A DNA stretch of 64,000 bases. Source: Trichodelitschia bisporula (lineage: Eukaryota > Ascomycota > Dothideomycetes > Phaeotrichales > Phaeotrichaceae). The position numbers and the translations under genes were made by a program. Every line of letters begins with the position of its first letter. Position 1 is the first letter of the stretch. A model generated the notes under the pieces. It was not told the origin of the DNA. It was given only the letters and a program-made list of their open reading frames with translations, and searched no databases. The DNA lies in the NCBI GenBank assembly GCA_010356995.1, contig ML996687.1, forward strand, positions 1,943,511 to 2,007,510, read 5' to 3'. Positions 46,724-57,685 of the stretch are shown here, piece by piece.

Positions 46724-48839
46724 GGAGGTCAAAGAGTGAGGAACCGAGTTTGTATTTACGGGGGGTTGACTGATGGAGATATTAGGCGCCATGGACGGCA
46801 TTCGATCTGATGGTATCGCAACTACTTGTTACATGCCTGCGGGTGAGTCACTTGTACCGATTTCCAGACTTGATCTGACTGACCTTTCGTTCTTAGGTTT
46901 CTCAACTTCTCAATTGTCCTACTCAGATGCTATAGTCAATTATCGACCTCGAGGTCAATTCGCAACGCATTAAAGGACCTGGGTTGCACTTCGGACTGAT
47001 CAGAACGGGGCTTGTTATGTGAGGGAAGAAGCGTAGATACCCAACAATCCAGCGGTTCAAACGTTACCCTTCGCCTTGCAGATGCTGTGCTCTTGAATTG
47101 CCGTCATCTTCCTATGCAAATACCTCTGCTCACGACCGCCCAGTGGGCCTAAGGCGTAGTGTCATCTTTTAGTATTATCAACCAGACCGCTCGCGGTCGG
47201 GCAAGTGAGGCCGCCTGAGGCCGGGTACAGCGTATGCTCGACTCACTGCGCCCACAACCGCCCATCTGGCCCCCTTACACCCATCGGTGCAGCAGCTCAA
47301 ACAATGCTGTTGGCCTCGTCACACTCTACATGGCATCAGTCGTCTCTTCACACTTCCCCTATCAGACCTCGACCGGCACTTGCGCCCTCTCATGCGCAGC
47401 ACCGCAAAGTTAAGCGAACCAAGTGGAACGAAGCTCATCCGATCCCAGTTAGGTGGTCTTGTCCACATGCTCCATGTATCCGGCCCGGAGCCGAAGATGG
47501 TGAGCCATCTGCAGACTCTGGCCTACATGAATAATGACGACATGACGTGTGACCTCAGGAGTGCGCGATATGTACTCCCGCAATACGGGCGGATGCCGGT
47601 GGTCTGTCGTCCGGTCTCAGGAGCCTATGACGAAGCTCTGATGCCAAGTGGTCAACGATAAGCGGGTGGCGAGATGCGTCTCGGCGCTCACATCCACTCT
47701 GTCCACCTTCCATCGGAGTGGAGACCTGGAGATTGCGTAACTACTGACATCGGCCGAGTGTCTCCAGCGCCTCTCCTTCCATCGGCCTAAATCCTTCAGC
47801 CCCGCTGCGCCCTCTTCTGATATCAGTTCAAGAAGTCGAATCCGCATCCTACGGCCCGTCCTATCTCCAAAGAACAAGCAAAATCCAGAACCGCTCTCCG
47901 CATTCCCCGCCTCTTCCCATCCCCAGACCCCACAACCCCCGCATCGGCCCGATCCCCAACCCACCCCCCACCCGGGAGCCCTCGTACCTGACATCCGCGC
48001 CTCCGCCGTGCTAGCCCAATCCGGAAGGAGGGCCGCAATATCGCCTCGATACTACGTAGTAACCTCGCCACGCGTCTAAGTGCCGCCACCCACTGCCCAG
48101 GCGCCATCCTACTAACAGCACGTACGCCCATCCACTATCTCCCCACAAGCCCTCCAACCCAGCTCTACCCCCGTGGGGAGGCGAAGCGGATAACCGGCTT
48201 TCCAAATCTTGGAAATTAATGAGGCCGGCCCGGGAGTTTGGTGTGCGGCGTAGGTTCGAGGTGAGGGCGGGTCGGAGATGGAGAAAGAGTTTGGAGGACG
48301 ACCAGAGCTCTAGGCATCGCGTTTCCAGAATCGTCCCTCGGCAGCCCAGATCTTGGTCAAACGTGAAACACCCGTTTCGAAGATCTCTTCCTCCGTGAGA
48401 CCAAACCAAACTTGCTCCCGTCACCCGCAGCGTGCGCCTCGGTACGTACACGGCCCCGCGTTTTAGATATACCACTGCCCCTAACCGGGGCCCAGCCCTC
48501 GGTACGATCCGCACAGACGGGGGAAGGCCGTGCCTCACTCAAAAATAGACAAGGTAGTCCTGGCACACCTGCACGACATACTACGCCGTACGCAAACCCT
48601 TCGCCGCAGGGCACATGTGATTCGCGGTCCGCGCCCCAGAAGAAATATATTAACGCCTAAGGTACAGGCATGCGCATCAGCCAAGTGCTATATACCACCC
48701 CCGGTCCAGATGAAGACCGTCGTATCCCTCCCCAAACGAGCCCTGTGCCTGGTAACTAGTTCTACACGCTCCATTGGAACGCTGGGCAGCGCTGTGAGGC
48801 GCTACGCACGAACGTGGATTTTGTGAGCCGTTGAGAGCC
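46724..48839. other. Long intergenic region
   Basis: 2.1 kb without a convincing gene. Frames at 47205-47661 (plus) and 48011-48538 (minus) have no recognisable domain. A string AAAGTTAAGCGA at 47404 resembles a 5S rRNA internal element but the surrounding sequence does not fold or match as 5S. Confidence 0.5.
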
Positions 48840-49848
48840 TCACGCTTTCTTGCCGAAGGCGGCGGCCATCTGGGCGTCGTGCTTCTTCTTCGCGATGCCG
48901 ATGTCGCCGGTCGGCAGCTTGACGTAGGTGCCGGAGGAGATGGTCAGGATGAGCCAGAGGAGGTACCAGTTCGGGACGGAGGAGATGAAGAGGAAGACGC
49001 CGGCAATCTGTGCACACTGTCAGCCATGCCCCCAAAGTCTCTAATCAAGGAAAAGAAAAGACAAGGAAACTCACCCGATCGAGATTATGCTTCTGGTGCT
49101 TGTGCCCCTTCGCAGCCTGGAAATCGCCCACGGCGGAAATAGCACAAGTGGTAGCGACGCAGGCGAAGATCATGACCATGAACAGATTGCTCCGGATGGA
49201 CACGATGAAGAAGAGCACGAACATGGCGGCCCAGCAGGCGTTAAAGAGGCCCATGGCGTTGCTGAACTCGGCGGCTGTGGCGGCGGATTTGCCGTACGCG
49301 GCGGACACGCCGAAGGCGGGCGTCAGCATGGCGCCGAGGGACATGAAGTACCCGCCCAGCGAGCCGAAGATGGTGTACGCGAAGGTGTTGCCCACGAGCA
49401 GCTCGAACACGCTGACGATGATGTTGACGAGGCCGGCGACGAACCACCTGCTCTTATTAGCTTCTCCCCCAGCTCTCAGACACCACTATCAAACTCACAT
49501 GGTGCCAACCAAAATGTTCAACTGGTCCACCTCACGCACATGCATAAGCACCAAGCTCATAAGCGTATTCGTCAACCCGAACACCGCCACCGCAAGCGGC
49601 GTCGGATTGCCAATCTTGTCGAGCACGCCGGCGGGCGGCGGCGGCGTCCTGAGCTGCGCCTCCCAATCGCCCGTCTGCAGACTGCGCAGCTTAGCCAGGA
49701 GCACCAGTTCGGCCTCCGTTGGCGGGCTGAGCTCGCTGACCGCGCTACCCGCCGTCTTGGGCGGGTCCCGCGGGTCGGCGTATTCGGTGTACGCGTACAT
49801 GGCGGGTTTGGCGTCGTGGCCGGCGGGGCGGTAGGCGCGAGAGTCCAT
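48840..49848 (-). CDS. Acetate/ammonium transporter, GPR1/FUN34/YaaH (ATO) family
   Basis: Spliced model: 49848-49499, 49447-49075 and 49007-48840 (introns of 51 and 67 nt), 296 aa. After a ~75-residue hydrophilic N terminus (with AYTEYADPRDPP) comes the family signature region GNPTPLAVAVFGLTNT, then about six hydrophobic helices (for example VAGLVNIIVSVFELLVGNTF, FGSLGGYFMSLGAMLTP, WAAMFVLFFIVSIRS, WYLLWLILTISSGTYVKL). The canonical NPxPLGL motif has Ala instead of Gly here. Members export or import acetate and related small acids, or ammonium, across the plasma membrane; fungal examples are Ato2/Ady2. The C terminus is basic and lacks an ER-retention motif. It is divergent from the HAD phosphatase gene. 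Confidence 0.92.
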
Positions 49849-50804
49849 GATAAAAGGAGTGACGGGTGGTAGGGCGTGGGGTTAGCGAGTGACGGTTTGT
49901 GCAGGAACAGAAGTCTCGCCCGGGGATGGGGGTATAAGAAGTGCCCGGCGCTCATATTGCGCGAGCTTGCACGTCGGGGATAGATTGGGGTATATTGGGC
50001 CGGGGTCCGGGGGCGAGGAATGCCGTTCCTGATGGCGGGGCGTGCGGCGCCCTTGTTTCGACACTCATATTAAGCGGGGATGAGAGCGGCTGGAATTGGA
50101 CTGGTTGGCGAAGTGCTAATTAGGAAGGTTGTGCGGTGTTGGGGGCCGAGGGTGGGGATGAGTGGTGACCGACGCGTCGAGAACTGGGCGTTAGATGGAG
50201 GGACAGGAGTTGATATAATAGGGGGCAAGGAAACAAACAAGTTGCTAACGACGATCCAGACTTTCTGGTGAGTCTGACCTGGAGAGAGGATGGAGTCCGT
50301 TCGAGCCTTGTCGTCGGCTGGAGGAGTTGTCGCTCCGAGATCCCGTCTACGCCGCTGGACCCATCGCTCATGCATTACGGAGTATCACGTGTATTCGTCA
50401 CGTCAGCACTGATCAACACTCTTACGGCTGAGAGTGGATTTTGAGTGCAAGTCTGAATAGCTTCACTTTAGCCCTAAGGCTATGCCACAGTTGAGCCTCA
50501 AGGCTTCACATCGGTCTTGGTGGGAAATCGTGACCAAGGCCGCCAAGGCACCATGACGTAGGAGCCCCGATAAGCACGGCAAGAGTAACTCAGAAGCAAG
50601 CAAAAGGTTGAATTGACTTTCTCCAACTCACGAACTCTCCTCCAACTCCAAAACTCCAAAACTTCAACTGATCTTCCACCTCCACAATCCTTCACGAACT
50701 CCAAAAAGGCAACTTTCTTAATAGCCAAGCCTCTCCAACGTCACCAACTCCCTACTACATCGTCATTACCTCGCTAATCGCCAACCCCCACCACATCACC
50801 AACA
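49849..50804. promoter_or_regulatory. Divergent intergenic region ATO / HAD phosphatase
   Basis: 956 bp separate two divergent start codons. The right half (50590-50800) is rich in CAACTCC/CTCCAA words, typical of a pyrimidine-rich promoter or leader. The left half near 49860-50040 is G-rich. No specific site is recognised. Confidence 0.35.
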
Positions 50805-51604
50805 ATGGCTCCTGTAAGCTCTCCGTACCTGCAAAACCCTGCCCCAGCCCCCACTCTAATCCCTCCTTTCAGGTTAAGCAAATCATGTTCGACTGCGACA
50901 ACACGCTCGTGTTGTCAGAGCAGCTCGCGTTCGAGGCGTGCACAGAGCTCGCCAACGAACTCCTCGAGAAGCACAACGTCGACAAGCGCTACACCGTCAA
51001 GGAGCTGCTCACCACCTTCGTCGGCCAGAACTTCCGTGGCATGATGAAGGGTCTGCAAGAGAAGCACAACTTCACCATGCCTCAGGACGAGATGGAAGCG
51101 TATGTCGACCGCGAACTGGGAGCTGTCATCTCCAAGCTGTCGAAGTCGTGCGAGCCGTGCCCGGGCGTCATTGAGGTCATCGAGCGGCTTGCCAAGGAGG
51201 GCCGCAAGATGTCGGTCGTCAGCACAAGTGCGAAGCCTCGCGTTGTTGCTGCCATTGAACATGTCAACCTCACTCGCTTCTTCCCTGATGAGCACGTCTA
51301 CAGCGCGGCGACTAGCCTCAATCCCCCGTCGAGCAAGCCTGATCCTGCCATCTACCTCCATGCGGCGCGCGAGGAAGGTGCTGAGCCGTCGGAGTGCGTG
51401 ACGGTGGAAGACAGCGTGAGCGGTGCTACAGCCGCCATGCGTGCAGGCATTCCCTGCATTGGCTACGTGGGCGTGTACGGCATCGAGGACAGCGAGGAGA
51501 AGATGAAGGAAATGGCGCAGGCTCTGCAGGAAAAGTGCAAGGTGGCTGCGGTCATGTACGACTGGAAGGAGTTCGACAAGTGTCTGGCGCAGATTGAAGG
51601 CTAG
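50805..51604 (+). CDS. HAD-superfamily phosphatase
   Basis: Spliced model: 50805-50813 and 50873-51604, 246 aa. The first exon holds only three codons (MAP), followed by VKQIMFDCDNTLVLSE. HAD motif I is DCDNT (nucleophile and acid aspartates), motif II the Ser/Thr in VVSTSAKPR, motif III the Lys in SSKPDPAIYL, and motif IV EDSVSGA. A helical cap domain sits between motifs I and II, as in beta-phosphoglucomutase or YieH-like phosphatases. It probably hydrolyses a small phosphorylated metabolite in the cytosol; the substrate is unknown. Its stop is 60 bp from the convergent PAQR stop, so the transcripts may overlap at their 3' ends. Confidence 0.92.
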
Positions 51605-51664
51605 ATGTGATTTGAATTGGTTTTTTTTTTCGAATCTGTAGCTTGTTCAATACCGTAAACTGCA

Positions 51665-53161
51665 TCAGTATGCTGAGCAGTGAAATAGAGCCCGCATGAA
51701 CGCCTGCGCGAAGAACTGCTGCATCGCGTAATAGTGGAACAAAATCCCGCCCAGCACCGCCACGTGCCACAGGTTATGGCTGCCACCCACGTAGTCGAAC
51801 ATGCCCGGGAACCAGCGCTCGGGTACTTTGCACGCGTACATGATTGCACCAATGAGGTAGACAAGCAGCGACTTCGTGATGGGCGCGTAGAAGTAAATCG
51901 CCCAGTTGAGGCCGCGCATGTAAATGAGCTGCGCCACGGGCAGCGCACCCGTCGCCGCCAGCGTGACGTAGAACCCGACGCGCGCCCACGCCATATCCGA
52001 GCGGTTGAACGTCGGATGCCAGGGCAGAATCACGCCGCCGATGCCGAGGAGGGCAGTGGTGCTGATCCAGAAGATGCGGCTCACGGGCTCGCAGTAGAAG
52101 GCCGTGTACTCGGTCGTCATGATGCTGGCCGCCACGAGCAGGCTTATACCCGTGTAATCGACACAAGCGAAGCGTTCCATGAGCGTCTTTTCGGCGATGC
52201 TGTTGAAGGTGTGCCACATTGTGCTGCAGACCAGGCACTTGGCCGCGGCGAAGAAGAAGAGGCCAGCGATGAAGACGTCGCTTTTTGTGGAGACGCTGAA
52301 GTGCGCCGAGGAGGGGTAGACGTAGAAGGCGAGGGAGAGGACGATTATGAGCCCCAGGAGGTGGGACCAGATGTTGAATGTTTCGTTGCTGGCGGAGCAG
52401 ATGGACCGGATGCAACCGAGTTTTGTGTCGTGGAAGCGGTACCCGGACTTGATGTGCTCGTTGACGCGCCATGGCTCCGGCAATTCGTGGTACCGGATCA
52501 GACCGCGCTCCTTCGCGGCCGCGAGCGCGCGCTCGACTGCCTGCTCGATCGTTTCCGCCGCGCGCCACACCCCGTCCACCGCGCCCTTCGCGCGCTCAAT
52601 CCCCTCATCCACTCTCCTCCTCCCCCCATCCAAGATCTCATACCCCGACTCCACGGCCCTGGCTTCACATTCGCTCAGGAAGGACTCCATGACCTGCACC
52701 GCGTGGAGCGCCTTGGCCTCGAGGGTCTCGCGCTTGGCGACCGCGGCGGAGTAATGCGACTCCAGCGTCTCGACGAGGACGGAGGCGCGCCGCCGCCCGG
52801 TTTCCATGGCGCCGGTGGAGAGGGTGTTGCAGGCGGAGTGGACGGCGAGGAGGGTTGACCAGGCGGTTTCGATGCTGGGGGAGAGGGTGGCGGGGGTGTA
52901 GCATTCTAGGGCTTCGAGGCGCCGGTTGAGTTGAGCGAGGAAGCGGTCGACCTGGGCCGGGGTTAGCTATGGAGGAAGAGGGGAGGAAGGATGGTGGTGG
53001 GGTATGGGGGAGGAACGGACCACGACGTGCACGTTTTCGCCCTCGCAGCCGGGGTGGTAGGAGGAGTGACGGCGGCGGCGGAGTTCAGGGGCGTCGGGGC
53101 GGGCGGAGGTGAGGATGGGTTCCTCGTTGGACTCCATGAGGAGGGTTTGGGCGCAGGACAT
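51665..53161 (-). CDS. IZH3: PAQR/Izh-family seven-helix membrane protein
   Basis: Spliced model: 53161-53021 and 52951-51665 (69-nt intron, phase 0), 475 aa. The C-terminal ~270 residues contain the seven-helix core of progestin/adipoQ receptors with all three family motifs: NETFNIWSHLLG, CSTMWHTF and GGSHNLWHVAVLGG, including the three His that bind zinc. Ahead lies a ~200-residue helical cytosolic extension (KRETLEAKALHAVQVMES, AVERALAAAKERGL), resembling yeast Izh3 rather than the short Izh1/2/4, hence the symbol. Izh proteins influence zinc and sterol homeostasis and may have ceramidase-like activity; this is family knowledge. The start was chosen at an ATG preceding a short acidic leader; a second ATG follows eight codons later. 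Confidence 0.9.
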
Positions 53162-55129
53162 GATCGTGAGAAAGAGGAACAAAAAAACAGAAGGAGTGAC
53201 GTTGAATGATGAGGTTTGGGACGAGAAGAGGGGGAAGAGAGGCTACGGAAGAGAGGGAGGCGATTCGGCGAAGGGAAGGGGTCGTTGGCGACACGTGAAG
53301 GCGCACGTCTGTTATCCGGGGGGGCTTGACGGGCGGCGATCAGCGTGGGAAGCAGCGAATGGAAGACAAAGCCCAAGACGCCTTGTTGCTAGTGGGATGG
53401 GCGTTGTTTCTTTAGTTTCTTGTGGTGCCGACTTTGTTGGCTTTGTTGCCAATATGAGAGGCGTGTCCAGGCCTAATCACTGTTGCTAAATGGAAGCGAG
53501 GTGTTTCGCCCACAGAGTCACAAGCGCTGTTGGCGTTGAGTGTTGATTGATGCGTTCGGGTGAAGGACCAATCTCCGGCAATTTGACGTGTTTGTCGCTT
53601 GTTGAGCCGGTTGTTGGGGTCTGGGCACTGCAGGGCTCGGCAAAGGGAGGACTTGGACAACCACGGGAAGAGCCGGTCTGATTCGATTGAGCGAGGTTCG
53701 GCTTTCGGGATTGGAATATGGCGTTTCGGAGAGTTGAATGCTTCTGGAATCTTGATGGTGCTACGGTCGTACGGGAGCCTTGTGGTACTTATATTATTAG
53801 TGCGGGGAAAGACATTGTTTGCTTCCCACGATAAGAGAGCCTGCATCGCGACTGGGATGGGCGGTTGAACTTAGGACACTAGGAAGTAAACATCGCTCAA
53901 CTCCGATTACCCCAGCTCCCTCTTTCTTCTAGATGGCAGCTGGAACTCTCTCAACTTGAAGCTAGGAACCGCGCGTGCAGCCAGCCAGCGAGCTGCCCGA
54001 TATCTCGCCAGCCGCCCACCAATGACGCCCGCAGGTATCCAAGAGCCATGCAAAAAGGTGATGAGCCCCTCCCCAAATATCATGGCCGCCTTTCGCAACA
54101 GCTTTCGCCGAGTGGGAAGCAAGGACTACCGGCAGCGGAGCCATCACTTCCTCGGGTAGCCCTTGGTCCTCCTCGGTCTCGCCCGCGTGACCCTTGCCGA
54201 AGTGGCTTGCGCACGACGGCAGGGCTGAGTTGAGCTATCTTGGCGCTTCCACCCCACCACGCCCACAACAACAACACCGCATCACACGTCTACGCTGTGC
54301 TTCCCTTGGTACCTGTCAAACAGCCGCATCCTCGACTGCCTGCAGACTCAGCTCCACGCGGCTTCTTTCTCTGCCATTCGGCCGTTATCGTCACGCGTCG
54401 CCGGGGTGCTGCTGGCAGCGATGGAGCAGCGCACACACGCGCCTGACAGCTCACTTCGCTGGCTGTGTCCACGAGCGGCCGCACCTGTTGATGCATCCAT
54501 TTGAGGTAAGAGAGGGCCCAGATCGTCGCCCAAAGTGTACCCATACTCAAACCGGCATGCAGACCAGACCTTCCAGAAGCCCACTGTCGGCATCACCGGC
54601 TTGCACAGGAAGCCCAACTTCATCGTCCTTTCTCGCTACGTCACCCTGCTTTCTGGCTGCGTCCTCAGCTGCCTCGGCGCTTTAGCGGCCGTTCTCCGCG
54701 CCTACGGAAACACCGAAAAGACCGCTCTGGCCAGATTGAGGAGCGGAAGATGTCGCTGTGAAGCACGATAACGACGGTTCACGGAGAGCATCCTCTCTCA
54801 TGCTTTGCTTGCGAGTGCTGCGGCTGGCGTCATCTTTTCTTTCGCTACCTCTTCGTTCGAGTCTTCGCATCGCTCTCTCTCGGGGACGGCCAGCTGGCTC
54901 GGATGCTCCAGATTTACCATTCGTACGTCTCTGGAAGAAATCGACCCCGGCGTGCTCCCTCTTCGTCGCACCGCCTCCTCGTTCAACTCTCTGGCACACT
55001 CTCTTCCGATGAGCGCCTACGTATTCGAGTCGCCCTGGTCCATCTCCAGATTCTCCGCGTATCATGCAATCGGATCGGGACAATAGATTGATTTGCAATC
55101 TCTCACTCGCGGCAGTTCAGGTATGCCGG

Positions 55130-55323
55130 CCGTATATCAGGGTGGTGAGGTTGAAGTCATCCATATAGTCAGGTTCTCGTGGTCCGGCGTGACTTCCATA
55201 GGGTTTCCATTATTAGCGTGCTGGCCGCAAGCGTGCTAATAATAGAAACCCTATTGAAATCTCGCCAGACCGTGAAAACCTTACCACGTAGAGGACTTCG
55301 ACCTTCACCACCCTAATATCCGC
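55130..55323. repeat. Long inverted repeat (foldback, MITE-like), ~85-bp arms
   Basis: The two arms meet around a short core (GTGCTGGCCGCAAGCGT, about 55218-55234). The inner 20 bases of each arm match at 19 positions (ATAGGGTTTCCATTATTAGC against its complement). The outer ~65 bases remain recognisably paired with many substitutions, several of them C/T or G/A, plus one or two single-base gaps. Blocks such as AGGGTGGTGA and GAAGTC recur in both arms. This fits a small foldback transposon remnant; no protein is encoded. Confidence 0.85.
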
Positions 55324-56214
55324 TGACAACATGGGCCTGTCCTGAGCAGAGATTCCATCATTGCCAGTATGGACATCGCCGTTAACGAGATTCGGAGTCA
55401 GCTGTTAGTTCTCCAGCCGCACCCCCTAACACTGTTCACTGAGCTCGGCTAACATGAAGCACGGAGCCTCAGCCTAACTGGCCGGATCGAAGTGCCCCAG
55501 TCCGTCGCCCGTGTTGAGGAGGATTGGCCGAGGTCGTGTACGCCGCCTTTTAGGCTGCTCCTGCGCGTGCCTGACTACGGCTGGCTTGAGGTCGGGCTTG
55601 CGTACGGCATGATCATCTACATGTTCAGTGTACATCGAATGTCTCAACGCTTTGAGGTTGTGGGTTCTCATGGCAAGTGCACTTTGGTTGCGGTACTGAA
55701 TTTGTTTGTAGGTGGCGTCAATGAGGTCGGGGTTCTGTACAAAATGCATCAGAGACGGCTGCAAAACTTGAGTTCTGCAGCTACCCCCGATAGCCTTCTC
55801 ACACAACACCGGCCCCATGGATGCCACCTACAAGACAAATATGGCATCGAAACCCATCGCTGCTCATGCGGACTTTGGACAACGAGTATATAGTTATTGA
55901 GACCTTTACAGATGTCGGCCGCAGGAAGCCCGGGACTCACTTTCTCGGTGGGTACCGGTGGTTTCGATGACGGCGCGGGCGGGCCAATGATCGGCCGGGC
56001 CACATTCAAATATTTAAGGCTCAGACGATTCCTTCGCAAGAAGCTATGTTCATTCGTGACTTGCCTCTATCAAAACTTTCCGCCCGTCCCAACCACCACG
56101 CACTCCCATTTGCTCCTATCACCAGCCCCACGCTTACAGGCTGCGGAAGGAGGATATGGGCAAGAAGAATGTCCTGCGTCCACGTAAGTTCGTGGTGGTT
56201 TTTGCTGATGAAAT

Positions 56215-56230
56215 GGGTTAGGGTTAGGGG
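56215..56230 (+). repeat. Short telomere-like tract
   Basis: The tract reads GGGTTAGGGTTAGGGG, two and a half copies of the fungal telomere repeat TTAGGG. It is too short to bear on chromosome structure by itself. It may be a binding site for TTAGGG-recognising proteins (Tbf1 or Taz1 type), or coincidence. Confidence 0.6.
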
Positions 56231-56497
56231 CGTTGCCGAAGCCGGTGTTGGGTGCAAATTTCTATCTATGATGGCTGTAAAACCGAAGGTCTACGACTAC
56301 CACCCGATGGGCGACGGGTCGTTCCGGAGTGGCTGTGCCCGCTGAACCCCGGTTGCGGAGCTCAGTGCGAGTCGAGTGGGTGCCCAACTCCGGTGTTCGC
56401 ACGTCGGGCAGGCCCTGCCCTGATGGGGAAGTGCCTCTCACGACACGACAAAGACGAGGCCACTGACTCTTCCTCATAGGCGCACTTCCCTACTGAG

Positions 56498-56801
56498 GAG
56501 CTGTCTCTATTGTTGGACGCACTTGCTTGCTGTTGATGAATTCCTCAAATTCATCCAAATCACTCTTCCCCATTTTTTCTGATGGGGAATAATGATATGG
56601 ATGGGGTTGTCGACTTCATCATCGGCGAGCAAGTACATCGAACGATAGCTCTGCTGTTGGACGCACTTGCTTGCTGTTGATGAAGTCGGCAAATTCATCG
56701 AAATCACTCTTCCCCACCTTCTGATGGGGGATAGTGATAGCGACGGATTCGATGACTTTATCATCGGCGAGTAAGTATATTTAACGGTAGAGACAGCTCT
56801 C
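56498..56801. mobile_element. MITE-like element with terminal inverted repeats and internal duplication
   Basis: The left end carries AGCTGTCTCTA (56500-56510) and the right end its complement TAGAGACAGCT; flanking CTACT words are also mirrored. Inside are two tandem ~145-bp copies, each starting CTGTTGGACGCACTTGCTTG and containing AATCACTCTTCCCCA, CTGATGGGG and TCATCGGCGAG. The copies are about 80-85% alike by eye. No transposase is present, so it would be non-autonomous. Family assignment is not possible from this copy alone. Confidence 0.7.
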
Positions 56802-56874
56802 ATAGTAGGTACGCCTGCGAGGAGGAGTTAATGGTCTCGTCTCTCGTGTGGCGAGAGATTTCTTGTCACTCCTT

Positions 56875-57000
56875 CTGCCAGAGAATGCCCGCTCATTGTC
56901 AGCCGACGTAGGAGGGGTAGACAACCAGTTTTTTGTAACGCGCGAGATTTCTTGTGTGTTCCTCCTACTTTCGCTGACAATGAGCGGGCGTTTTCTGGCG
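56875..57000. repeat. Inverted repeat with 40-bp arms
   Basis: The left arm 56875-56915 and right arm 56961-57000 are reverse complements at about 35 of 40 positions, including an unbroken block GCCCGCTCATTGTCAGC. The ~45-base spacer and the left flank also share a direct repeat (GAGATTTCTTGT at about 56854 and 56944). It looks like a second non-autonomous hairpin element just 75 bp from the MITE-like one. Confidence 0.8.
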
Positions 57001-57685
57001 TAACAAGGACTTCACTTTTGGACAGGTGCCAGATCTGTTTTGAGCATTTGGATGACTGAGTGTATGCTATGACAGAAGGGCGTGGCTTTTATCTCTTCGT
57101 TTCTTGTGAATATTTGAGATGATGAATTCGAGATGGACCGAATATTCATTCAGGCATTGCCGACATCTTTGATTGCTCGATGTTGGTGACCTAGAACGTT
57201 CAGAATTTTTTTAAGGGAAAGAGTCCTATCAGACTGCATTGGCCCAAAGTTCCTGACTCCTGGCGACGCTCATGCACAGGTAAATTGTTGCAAGCTTAGA
57301 GGTATACCTTCATATTCTCGCAGTCTCTGTGTTAACTGCTGTGTGAGGTATGCGCTTCAGCGCATGTTATGACAAGCGATTGGCGAAAAAGTTGTTTTCG
57401 CGATATATATCTTGTTCCTTCTGCTGATGCTTCAGTGCCTAGAGCGGCCGAGACAAGGCGACGACGATCAGCCTTACACCATTGGCCCCCGCCCCTTGGC
57501 GCCAACCCACCGCAGCGGGTCGCCAGGCGCAGGGGACAACACGACGTCATCCCGTGCCTCACATCAAGTTTTGTTTGGCGACACGTCGTACCTTCCATGT
57601 AGTAGCAATTGCTTCTCGCAGAGAGCTCAATCAGACCGTCTCCACGTCCACATCTTCGTTTTTGCTAACGTGAAGTGAATGCATC

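Larger units (their letters stand above)
53162..57685. other. Gene-poor island with inverted-repeat elements
   Basis: This is 4.5 kb between the PAQR and SMP-C2 genes. It contains three inverted-repeat or MITE-like sequences (55130-55323, 56498-56801, 56875-57000) and a short telomere-like tract (56215-56230). Between 54200 and 55090 there are overlapping frames on both strands, with a possible splice donor at about 54506, but I could not assemble a convincing gene. 57000-57650 is AT-richer and probably holds the promoter of the SMP-C2 gene. Confidence 0.6.

Noticed and set aside
47300-47480. 5S rRNA-like fragment (AAAGTTAAGC, GATCCCAGTTAGG)
   Set aside because: Flanking sequence cannot form the 5S helices and other conserved blocks are absent.
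54200-55090. Possible multi-exon gene in the island before the inverted repeats
   Set aside because: Several frames and a GTAAGA donor are present, but no combination gave a recognisable protein or consistent phases.
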